Made by a program: the position numbers and the translations under genes. From Furcasterigmium furcatum (lineage: Eukaryota; Ascomycota; Sordariomycetes; Glomerellales; Plectosphaerellaceae), in assembly GCA_001599815.1 (NCBI GenBank), contig BCIA01000001.1, positions 7,252,641 through 7,316,640 of the forward strand: a DNA stretch of 64,000 bases, written 5' to 3'. Of the stretch, positions 22,509-31,959 are shown piece after piece. Within the stretch, counting starts at the first letter, position 1. Each line of letters starts with the position of its first letter. The notes below the pieces were generated by a model that saw only the letters and a program-made list of their open reading frames with translations, made no database searches and was not told the origin of the DNA.

Positions 22509-24878
22509 CTATGGGTATCTATGGGTATCAAATGTCTGCTCCAGATCCTCGTCCGGGATGATGCCACGGCGGCCTCGCGCCTCTTTTCTTCGCCATCTCC
22601 GTCTCAACCCCGTCGAGGGAACGTTCTGCTCGAGCACGGGCCCGGGTTCCACTGGGCAAGTCCTCTCCAACAGGTCAACGTCCACCTTCTTATACCGCAC
22701 GTCCCATTGCACCCAGTTCTCCAGGCCCGGGAGGTGAACAGGCAACGTGAGCAAGCCCAGCAGCTTGACGTCAGACTTGGGGCCCGCCCAGGTCTGGATG
22801 TACGACTCTCTGAGCCGCGGTTTGCCCTGGAACCCGGCAGGTTCTCCCCCGCCGCCACCACTGTCGTCCACGTCCTCCTCATCCTTCTCCGCGGCGGCCC
22901 TTTGCCTCGCCAGTTCATCCTTCTCCTTGTAGTACACGTTCGGCGGAGGGGTGTTGACCGCATACAGCGCGGGCAGGGTATACCGCACCTTTCCCGGGGC
23001 ATAGCGTTTCAGGAGGCTGGCCAGCTTCGCGCGCCCTTCGTCGTCGAGGCCCTCGCGGAACTCCTTGGCAAAGTCCTCGTTGAAGGGCGCCACGCGCAGG
23101 GAGCCCTTGAACCGTGCCCGGAGCCGGAACCAGAAACGCCCGTCGAAGATTTCCCATTTCCGCCAGCCATACCACCTCCCCAGAGGCATTGGATGGTCGT
23201 CGGGTGTGGCACTGTCATGGCCCGGCAAGTGTTTGGGGCTCCCGGGTACGAGACTCGGGTCGTCCAGGAAATGGAATCGAACTTTCGGTTCATCGGCGTT
23301 GGTGGCCAATGACATAGCTGGCGGGGGCTTCCTCGAGGGATAAGGCTGTCGAGTGAGGAACCATTTCTGCGGCGAGGGCGACCGTAAGGGGTTCGCGCCA
23401 CCAAGGGCTTTGGATGACTCTGTCTGAAGGGGGATGAACAACACGGACGCCTGGTTGAAAGCTTTGGGGACCGATTCCGACTTGGGTGCATCAGCAGCCG
23501 TTGGAGCAATCGAGGGGAAGACTCGCGAGACGGAAACCTGCAGTGCTGATATCTGAGGCAAGGTTCGCTCTGGCGTCACGAATGCTGTGAGCCGCCGGAT
23601 CATGAGTGCGGCAATGGTCCGCCGGTGCGAGAGGCGAAGCTCGCGTCTCGAACGGTTGTAGATCGACCGCCTCGACGGCCGCTGTACAGCCAGATCGGGG
23701 ACCGTGACCACGAGGGTTCCCGCCAAGGGTTCAAAGTCGTGAATCGTGATCTTGGACAACCAGCGCTCTACTTCCTGGTCCTCGGCCTTGGTCTTTTCGA
23801 CGCAGCGCTTGGAGAGCTGCAGCACCGACTCCTTCTGGAGTGCCACGGGTAGCTGGTAGTTCTTGACCATGTGCCTTACGGCGTTCCGCAGCGTAAACGT
23901 AGGGTCCGAGTTCGTTCGGTCCTCAAACCAGGGGATCTTGTTCGCCTCGCATGTCGCAATGAGACGGTCCTTGCTGAACCCGAGCAGCGGCCGGTAGACG
24001 ACGACGCCACCGTCCTCTGTGTCTATCGGTGCTGCGGTGGGCGGTGGGCGGCGGTTTTTGGACAGGTCATCGCCATAGTGGCGGTCGATGTACGCCATGC
24101 CCAGCTCCGCTCGCAAGCCAGCCCTGAGTTCCGCCATGTGTGTGGCCAGGTCGATCTCGGAGCGTAGGTCTCGGCGGGTGTAGCGCCAGTCCTTCCGCCG
24201 TGGGTAGAAGCTGATCAAGGGCTGGGGCTTCATCTGGTCGTCGACGAAGCCGCTCTCATAGACGCCGTGGAGGTCGTGGCACTCCGGGATGTTGACCCCC
24301 TGGCGCATGCCGCACAGCCCTCGGACGCCGTGGCCGTTCAGCAGGCGCATGAGTACGGTCTCGTACTGGTCATCCTCGTGATGTGCCGTGAACAAACTCA
24401 TGATCTCGCCATGTTCGCATTGCTTCCCGATGCGCCGGTAGCGGAACCTCCGCGCCAGGCTCTCGATGCCAGGTAGGGTGGCAGGATCGGTGTCCAGGGG
24501 TATGTCCAGCTCGTCCCGCCAGTTGATGGCAGCGGATTGTGGTTGTAAACACTGGAAGCGGCCCAACTGTTTCATCACGGCCATTACTTCTGCGTCCGAC
24601 TCGGGGCGCAGCTTATGATTAATAACGAATGCTTGGGGCTTGACCTTGATCAAGTTGTCGGCAACGCGGAAACTGGGGTCTTGGAGGCGAAGGCGGTTGA
24701 AGAGAAACGCCAGGGCCATGGAGTCGACACCGCCACTGATGCAGAGACCTACCCTCCTGGGTGAGAGTCGCAGCGCGTCGGGAAACCGGGGAGGCGTCGC
24801 CGCCCGCACGGCCTCGAAGAATTCGACGAAGGATATCGGCTTGGGCACATGGTGAAAGACCTGTGGTGCGATGCTCAT
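22509..24878 (-). CDS. tRNA(Ile)-lysidine synthetase (TilS/PP-loop ATPase family)
   Basis: Single exon of 789 residues. The frame is open upstream, but the first ATG is at 24878 (MSIAPQVFHHVPKPISFVEF). The PP-loop motif SGGVDSM lies at residues 48-54. VINHKLRPES and TAHHEDDQYETVLMRLLNGH are further TilS-family marks, as is the RNAVRHMVKNYQLP region. TilS enzymes convert C34 of a tRNA(Ile) anticodon to lysidine with ATP and lysine; in fungi this is expected to act on mitochondrial tRNA. Beyond the catalytic half is a C-terminal extension of over 400 residues, part variable and part structured (WYGWRKWEIFDGRFWFRLR). It is much longer than bacterial TilS. No strong presequence is evident at the chosen start. 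It is divergent from the S-adenosylmethionine carrier gene. Confidence 0.9.
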   Translation of the reverse strand: MSIAPQVFHHVPKPISFVEFFEAVRAATPPRFPDALRLSPRRVGLCISGGVDSMALAFLFNRLRLQDPSFRVADNLIKVKPQAFVINHKLRPESDAEVMAVMKQLGRFQCLQPQSAAINWRDELDIPLDTDPATLPGIESLARRFRYRRIGKQCEHGEIMSLFTAHHEDDQYETVLMRLLNGHGVRGLCGMRQGVNIPECHDLHGVYESGFVDDQMKPQPLISFYPRRKDWRYTRRDLRSEIDLATHMAELRAGLRAELGMAYIDRHYGDDLSKNRRPPPTAAPIDTEDGGVVVYRPLLGFSKDRLIATCEANKIPWFEDRTNSDPTFTLRNAVRHMVKNYQLPVALQKESVLQLSKRCVEKTKAEDQEVERWLSKITIHDFEPLAGTLVVTVPDLAVQRPSRRSIYNRSRRELRLSHRRTIAALMIRRLTAFVTPERTLPQISALQVSVSRVFPSIAPTAADAPKSESVPKAFNQASVLFIPLQTESSKALGGANPLRSPSPQKWFLTRQPYPSRKPPPAMSLATNADEPKVRFHFLDDPSLVPGSPKHLPGHDSATPDDHPMPLGRWYGWRKWEIFDGRFWFRLRARFKGSLRVAPFNEDFAKEFREGLDDEGRAKLASLLKRYAPGKVRYTLPALYAVNTPPPNVYYKEKDELARQRAAAEKDEEDVDDSGGGGGEPAGFQGKPRLRESYIQTWAGPKSDVKLLGLLTLPVHLPGLENWVQWDVRYKKVDVDLLERTCPVEPGPVLEQNVPSTGLRRRWRRKEARGRRGIIPDEDLEQTFDTHRYP

Positions 24879-25293
24879 TCGGCTTGTGGCGAGCTTTCGT
24901 AGCTTCGCAGGGGCTTCTCGGGACAGTATGATCGCAATTGGCGCAAGCGGGGAGGGATTCGGAGGATCGGACTGGCGTGGAAGGCTTGGCTGTGTTGGTC
25001 GAAGAGGTGGTGAACTGAAGCTCGGTTTGCGGCGGAGCTGGAAATATTTCCCCTTCCGCTCCGAGGTCCACTCCCCAAATTCGCGGCGCAACTACGCGAC
25101 AAGCTCCGAGCCCGGACACCTCCCTAACTTTTCCCCCATCACCACCAGCTCGAAACCCCGCGACTCACACCCTCAGCACCACGATGCGCCCGTTGTCTCT
25201 GTAGCAGCGTGGGCCCGGCCTGCCTCCGACGAGTACAGTCTCCAGACGAAAAGAAGAGCCTCCGACAAATCCCCTCACACCCCGATACACGCA
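24879..25293. promoter_or_regulatory. Shared divergent promoter, TilS type / SAM carrier
   Basis: 415 bases separate the two ATGs at 24878 (minus) and 25294 (plus), so both promoters must share this stretch. Both predicted products act in mitochondria, so co-regulation is plausible but unproven. No TATA box is evident. Confidence 0.5.
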
Positions 25294-26169
25294 ATGTCCC
25301 CCTCCAACACGCCGTATTCCACGGCCCTCGTCGCCGGAGGTCTGGCTGGTACCACCGTCGACCTCTCTCTCTTCCCGCTCGACACCTTGAAGACACGCCT
25401 CCAGTCCCGCGCCGGCTTCTTCCACTCCGGCGGCTTCTCCGGCATCTACCGCGGCGTCGGCTCCGCCATCATCGGCTCCTCGCCCGGCGCCGCACTCTTC
25501 TTCTGCACATACGAGGGAACAAAATCGCTGCTCAGGTCCCGGAGGCCAAACACCGGCGCCGCACCTACCAAGTCCCGCGAGGCAGCCGAGCACATGCTTG
25601 CTGGCTCCCTCGGCGAGATTGCAGCCTGCTCCGTCCGCGTTCCCACCGAAGTCATCAAGCAGCGTGCCCAAGCTGGCCAGCACTCCGGCTCCTCGGCGCA
25701 AGCTCTGCGCTCGATATTGTCCCTGTGGTCTTCCGCCGGCCTGCCAGGTGTGTGGCGGGAACTGTACCGAGGCTGGGGCATCACCGTCATGCGCGAGGTG
25801 CCCTTCACCATAATCCAATTCCCAATCTGGGAGCGTCTCAAGGCCTTGGGGCGGGCGAGGAAGAACGCGGGCTCAGCCGGCGGGCCTGAGAAGGAAGTGG
25901 GTGCCGTCGAGAGCGCCTTGTATGGCAGTGTTGCCGGTGCCATCGGGGCGGCCTGCACAACCCCGCTTGATGTGCTCAAAACGCGCATCATGCTATCGGA
26001 AAAGAGGGTCAGGGTGGGTGAAGTGGTCCGCGGCATCTGGCTCGAAGAGGGTGGAAGGGCCTTCTTCGCGGGGACCGTGCCGAGAGTCACCTGGATCAGC
26101 ATCGGCGGTGCCATCTTCCTCGGCAGCTACCAGTTCATCGTCAACACATTGAGTGGAGGTGTCGTCTAG
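25294..26169 (+). CDS. Mitochondrial S-adenosylmethionine carrier (Pet8 type)
   Basis: Single exon of 291 residues, the normal size for a mitochondrial carrier. The three carrier repeats carry the signatures PLDTLKTRLQ, VPTEVIKQRAQ and PLDVLKTRIM, each at the end of an odd-numbered helix. The repeat spacing gives six membrane helices in the inner membrane. The start MSPSNTPYSTALVAGGLAGT is chosen although the frame is open upstream, because helix one starts right after it. The sequence around each signature (VDLSLFPLDTLKTRLQS, FSGIYRGVGSAIIGSSPGAA, GWGITVMREVPFTIIQFPIW) fits the S-adenosylmethionine carrier subfamily, which exchanges cytosolic SAM for matrix S-adenosylhomocysteine. Substrate is inferred from subfamily likeness. 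Confidence 0.92.
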   Translation: MSPSNTPYSTALVAGGLAGTTVDLSLFPLDTLKTRLQSRAGFFHSGGFSGIYRGVGSAIIGSSPGAALFFCTYEGTKSLLRSRRPNTGAAPTKSREAAEHMLAGSLGEIAACSVRVPTEVIKQRAQAGQHSGSSAQALRSILSLWSSAGLPGVWRELYRGWGITVMREVPFTIIQFPIWERLKALGRARKNAGSAGGPEKEVGAVESALYGSVAGAIGAACTTPLDVLKTRIMLSEKRVRVGEVVRGIWLEEGGRAFFAGTVPRVTWISIGGAIFLGSYQFIVNTLSGGVV

Positions 26170-26446
26170 CAAAAGACTGCACAAGACGGTCATTCAGCAA
26201 AAGAACATGCGGTCTGCAGGGCTATATATATTCAGAAAGGGGCTGTCGAGACATCTCCGCTTGTATCAACACGACATCCACCGAGCCAAATCGGCTTGGT
26301 GGCGGGCGCATTTCTGCCATGTACAATAACTTCCCAATTAGAGGCTAAACGACGGGGGTATACCCTTGGGAATAAACGGGATAGAGGTAGGGATAAGAAA
26401 AAGCCTCAACGCTTCATGCGCGTCGCCGCTCCGTTCAGTCCTAGTT

Positions 26447-29400
26447 CTAAGCTGTCGCTGTCGTGGTACCGGGTGCTGCGGCGGGCGGCGGGTTGCTCTC
26501 CGCCGCCTCGCTCGTCTCGGGCTCGGGCTCGGGCTCAGGAGCTGGCGGCGGCGGTGGCGGCGGTGCCTTCTTGATCTCCTTGCGACCGTTCGCCTTGTAG
26601 AAAAGCATGATGTCGCTACCTCCTTTCCAGATGTGGGCACGCAGCGTGGCCAGAGTAAGAGTTATGGGCAATTTCTGCGGCGGACAGTCAGCGTGTGGAC
26701 GGCATATTATATATACCTGGGCGAGTGTTGCTTACCATGTCGTTGCAATAAAGCTCCAGGTACTCCTCCGGCTTGAGCGCATCCGGCTCGGGCTCTTCTG
26801 GCTGCGGCTCGATTCTCTCTGCAATGTAGGCCAGGATCTTCTTGACTCGAAGCATCCTGTTAGCGTTGAGTCGGTTATTGCCGTCCGTAACGGCAAGGTC
26901 AGGAAGATCCTTGTCCCAGGGTTGCAGGACGAACGAAACCTTGACGGGATCCTTTGGTGGGATTTGGTTCTGCAGAAGAACATCGCCGAGCCACATTGGT
27001 CCTCGTTGCTCGATGAGGTCCGTGTCTCTGCCGGCACTCTCGACAGTGCCCTGGTACAGGTTTGCACTACCACCGGACGTTTCTTCCTGGATGAAAACCT
27101 TCGTGCTCGGCGACAGCTTCAGTACCGGCGTGTCGTTGGGCAAGCTCGGTGTGACCTTCGTTTCGACGAACTGTTCCGGCGCCTCACCCAGTTGCTTGTC
27201 GTAGTCGTTGCGAATCTTCTGGATGACCCCAAAGAAGCTGTCATCAACCTCCTTCTCGTGGGTCGAGGACGATTCCGAGTCTTCGGCCTTCTCTTCGACC
27301 ACAGCAGGCTTCTCGGCGTTCGTAGAGGATGCGGACCGTCCAATCTTCTTAGTGCCAAAGGACATGCCCATGCCCATCCGGAACTTCTTTCCAAACGCCG
27401 TGCTGGGGGACTTGCCATTGGTGGCGTCTTTCTCCTTCTCTTTCTCCTTTTCTTTCTCCTTGTCTTTGCCTGCGTCAGGTGCAGGAGACTTGACTTCGGT
27501 GTTGGTCTGCTCGGCCGGGGTGGCGGGGGTTGCTGCGGGCTTGGAACCCTCGATGCCAAAGGCGCTCGAGAAGTAGTCGTCGCCGGATGGCCGTCCTGCG
27601 TGAGACGACCGTTTCTCCAACGGACTCTGGGGAGTAGCGGTGCCCTCAGGAACATCGGCAAGCCGAGAAGCGCCAGGTGTCGCCATGCCTATGGCCATTC
27701 CCGGCGTGGTGGCGAGGTGGTTGCCATTAGCTCGAGGGGTCGTCACGCCCTCGGATCCCTCAAAATCTGTGCCCGGCGCCGGCAGCTCGATGGAGGTTGG
27801 CGGGTTTGCTCGAATGGCAGCCTGCCTCTTTTCAACCGTCTCGTTGAGCTTCTGACGGTGTGCCTCGTCACGCTTGATCTGTTCGTCGATGACATTGGCA
27901 AAGAGATACCGCAAGACCCATTTTCCGAGGTTGACTGAGCGAGCGGTGTTAGTTCTGCTATCGGGTCTGGGGCACGGCAATACTTACTCCGCTGGTCCTC
28001 CCTAAAGTCTGCAGCGACCTCAGTGCCGAGTTCATCGGCATACATCTCGGCATCAAAGCAGTTGAAAGGTTCCAGCACCACGGTAAGACTTCCTGAGCTG
28101 GTGTCGATCGAGCACCAGGGCGCTACGGCCTCGAGCGTGTTAACCTCGGGCTCGACGTCCTCGAGGTGTCGCTTGCCGAACCTCCCAATGACCTCGCACT
28201 AATGGGGCAGGTGAGAACACGTTCAAGATGGATAGTTCAAGGCCAGGACTTACCCTGATCAAATCCCAGAGCAGCACATCACCGGCAGTATCAAGGGTCA
28301 ACACTCTCCTCCTATCGTTCAGAAGCTTGTGCTTCACCAGACCGAATTGTCCCTCGATGGTTTCGGTGGGCAGATGGTAGATGGGATCGGGAGCATACGG
28401 CGTAGGCTCGGCAAGGATTTCGGATCCCTTTCTCCCGCTCGCAGCACCCAAAGTCACTGCTTCAGGGTCGCGAGAGGGGAACGTTGCGGTGTTGGAAATC
28501 TTCAAGATTGCCTTGGCCGGGATTTCTTTTTTGTCGCTCTTCTCGGCGCTCGCATCGCCTTGAGGCGGTGGCGGCGAGGAGGGGCCTCTGGGACGGGAGG
28601 TAGCCGTCGAGGAGGCCCTGTGTCGGCGGAAGGCCTCGGGCAACTGTATGTCCGAGTCTGTGTCGACGTTCGACCACCGGTTGATCGAGGAGGTCGATGT
28701 GGCGGTCCAGATGTAGTCGCGGGCCGCCACGATCTTGCTGATGCTACCTTGCTCCTGGGCAACCGCGAGAGAGAGACCATCGTCCATGTCCTCGAGAGAG
28801 CCTCGGACGTCCGTTTTGGCAACCATGCCCGACCGGTCACTACTGTAGAAGACGCCGAGGTTGGGGTCGTCCGAGAAGAGCGACCAGACGCTGTCGTTGT
28901 GCATCGTGAACGTGTACATACAACGACCAGCGGTGACACTCCACACCTTGATCGTCTGGTCGGAGCTGCCCGTCATGATGGTGTCGCCCGACTCGCTGAG
29001 AAGGATGGAGCGCACATTATCGGTATGGCCGACGAACTTGGTAATGCTGGCACCTGTCCTGGGGTCCCAGAGGCGCACGCTGGACTCGGGGCCGCCGCTG
29101 GCCATTATGCGAGGGCCGACGCTGAGGGCGTAGACTGAGCCCTTCTCGGCCATCTCCTCGCCCTTGACATCAATCTCGAGCGTCTTGCCGCCGCCATTGA
29201 TGTCCCAGAGGTATATCTTGCGGTCCAGGCCGCCAGAGGCCACCCAGTTGGTCGCGCTTCCTGGGGGCGGGGTCGCGACACACTTGACGTAGTCGGCGTG
29301 CTCGCCAATGGTGACGGCCGAGGTGGGAGATTCCGAGTGCGGCCGCCAGACCTTCACGGTGAGGTCAGATGAGGCGGAGACGATCGCGGTGTTGTTGTGG

Positions 29401-29904
29401 GCGAGAACGATGTCGTTGATCCAATGGGTATGGGCTTGAGTTTGGGATCGGAACTTGGTCGAGGGCTTCGGCTTCTCTGCGGTCGCGAGGTCGGAATTGG
29501 CCTTCATGTCCTGGAGATCCCAGGCACAGACGATGCCGTCTCGTCCGCCGGAGTAGCTGTGGGAGGGAAGACTGTCAGCGCATAGTCACGAGACGGGGGA
29601 TCGTTCAAAGAGCCGCACAGAATCGCATTGTCCTTGTCAATGGCCAGGCCGTTGACGCCGAGTCGGTGTCCTCCCGGCTGGGAGTTTGGGAGGTCGAGGA
29701 CTACGCCGAGATCACACACGGGTCAGCAATGGTCGCATGTCGAATGGGATCTGCGCCTGGAGCCATTGTCTCGAGGTCTCACTTCAGCTCTCGAGATGGA
29801 GCCCGAGCCTCGGCACTGCTCGCGTGTCTCGTCGGAGCAAGGACTCTGGGGAGAGGGGGTGCTTCCATACCATAGCTGATCCTCTGGCGCGCCTTTTTGG
29901 CCAT
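26447..29904 (-). CDS. WDR48/Bun107-type WD40 protein, deubiquitinase cofactor
   Basis: Six exons: 29871-29904, 29619-29700, 28254-29556, 27988-28198, 26736-27934 and 26447-26674, giving 1018 residues. Intron 1 is long for this window (170 bp); the others are 53-62 bp. The N-terminal half holds WD40 repeats (GLAIDKDNAILYSGGRDGIV, HTHWINDIVLAHNNTAIVSA, VGHTDNVRSILLSESGDTIM). The C-terminal half has the conserved block with EVIGRFGKRHLEDVEPEVN, INLGKWVLRYLFANVIDEQI and the terminal ubiquitin-like region (KLPITLTLATLRAHIW, GSDIMLFYKANGRKE). The family (human WDR48/UAF1, S. pombe Bun107) binds and activates USP-class deubiquitinases. A Lys/Glu repeat (KDKEKEKEKEKEKD) interrupts the middle. The ends AWDLQD and NGLAID only join correctly when exons 1-3 are spliced as given. 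Confidence 0.92.
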
Positions 29905-31959
29905 GTCGAGGAAGCGCAACGAAGACTAATTCGCTATCATGTGCGGGAAAGAGATGCGATGTGGCACGTCTAGAATGCAGTGGTTGAAGACAAGACAAGG
30001 CAGCAGGCGGAGCAGTGCGTGCGGTGGTGAGACGTATGTTTGGGACGCGGAGTTTAGAGCTGGGGTGTCGTTGAGGCTAAATCGAGGTATGTCGAGGACC
30101 TTCCAAGTCCACCAAGGTCATGGCAGGCGGTCGCTGGGCGTCGTCGTGTGGAGCGCTTTCCCAGCCCATGCGGAGGTAGCCCAGACAGCCCCAGTCCGGT
30201 CCAGTTCCTGGACCTCCTTGGAGAAAGCGTCAACGCCAACTTGGAGCGGGGAGGAGCATCGGGAGCCAGTTCCTGCGCGCTGGGATCATGTTGGTGGGGG
30301 GAGATGACGCCCTAGGACGTCCCTGGCCCACCTCCAGGCCGTCAGAGACAGCGGGCAGTCACAGGGCACTTGCATGGTGTGTTAGCGCTGCCCGCACTGC
30401 GTGAGCGTGAGGTGGTGTGGCCGGGCAAGGTCCCTCCTGCCCTGGGCGCACCCTGGTCCCTGCCACTAGGCCAAACATGGTGACGGATCAAGCTCCCCAT
30501 TGGCACGAGCGATTGGCTAGTTCCTCGTGATTGGCCATGATGCGCAGTAGTGGATCTTGCCTCCGAAAGAGCTGATGCAACTCGACCGGTTGGCGATCGA
30601 CTCGAGCGTTCCTGAGCCCCTCGCTGCTTTACGTCGATGCGAGGAACAGATGAGAATTCGGAAGTTTTGTCAGTCACTACTCGCCACGCTTGAGGTCGAG
30701 TGGGACGATTCATGTAAAGTGGTTTAATGCCCATCCCTCATGCCAAGGTGCCAGCAGCTGGTTGTCCCCGACGAGTCAACCTCCGAGCCGCCTTCCAGGT
30801 CTGGTCAGGGTCTCTCCCCTGAGCTCCGACAACTCGGGCTTCAGTGTGCCCACCACTCACGACTCGGGCAACGAAGCATGCCGCAAGAGCGGCGAATCCC
30901 CCTCCCCAGAACCATGCTAGCTCCGGTGCCACGCAACCTGGGGAAGCGAACAGGCTGACATGCAGCCGACCTGGATGCGTTCCGGGGCCTTGCTGCTTTT
31001 AGCCTGCGCCGACCCTGAGCTGAGGTTGGTGGCTCAGCATGCACAACCCAGCCACCCTTGCATCGATTTCACCGTCAAGTCCCCTTGTGGCCCAGAACAT
31101 GTATGACCCAGCTCTCTAAGGCTGGGCGGCGCGCCCATGGCGCAATCAGAGAGAGAACTAAACTACAGGGACTATGGAAGGTGGAGAAATGGTCTGAGGC
31201 CGAGTTGCAGAGTTGTCGAGACTATCCAAACCTTGACCTCCAGTCCAGGACTTTTGCGCTCAAGTCCGGCAAAAGTTTGGACTTGGTCGGACGTTCAGGG
31301 CACTCAAAAGACAGTGACTTTTGCAGAAATCAGCTCAACCGGACGATTAAGTTCTCAGAGCTTGGCATCATTCCCACTCACAGGACTCAATCCTTCCCAG
31401 ACCACGCATTTGGAACATCAACACGCCGTCATGGAAGACGAAAGCATTCAGCAACACATCGACAAGCAGAGTGCGATCGCAGGAAACAAACGAGACGAGA
31501 TCCCGTCAGAAGTTAGAGGAACGGCCAAGGACAACAGAAACTATTGCTCGTTCAAGGTTTAGGACCTGGCTCTTCAGTGGTGGTCAAACAATATCGTGGA
31601 AAGCAAAGAGAGCAGCCGGGCAGGGCACAAGGTGATGGAGCGTAATGTCTTCGGATCGTGACGATCCCTTTCTCAATTGAAGAATTGAGTTTGTTGTTCT
31701 CTCAGTATAGTCCTGATACCATGTCACATCAATCATGTGAGCTCCATCCCCCAGGAACAGCAAAGCCCAGAGTGCAGAACCGATTCGTCCGCGATAGAAT
31801 GAGTATTCACGCACAGAACGCATCGCAACTATCACGGGTAAAAGGGGCACGGAAGGACCGCACACTCTTCTTGGAGAGTTGGAGTCGTGTGCTTGGGTAC
31901 CCAACACTCCTTGCGCACGATCCAAGCCAAGGCTCGGGTGCTTCCTCCATCTGGCGCAA
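29905..31959. other. Intergenic, left flank of the adenylosuccinate synthetase island
   Basis: Upstream region of the WDR48-type gene, then about 1 kb of mixed sequence before the synthetase stop codon. It holds repeat copy A (30822-30958). The ORFs around 31058-31562 show no coding bias or known motif. I support no gene here. Confidence 0.55.
30822..30958. repeat. Dispersed repeat, copy A
   Basis: This stretch matches 35066-35212 in the same orientation over about 140 bases. Long identical blocks are GACTCGGGCAACG, AGCGGCGAATCCC, CATGCTAGCTCC and GGGGAAGCGAACAGGCTGA. Differences are scattered base changes and small indels. Confidence 0.85.
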
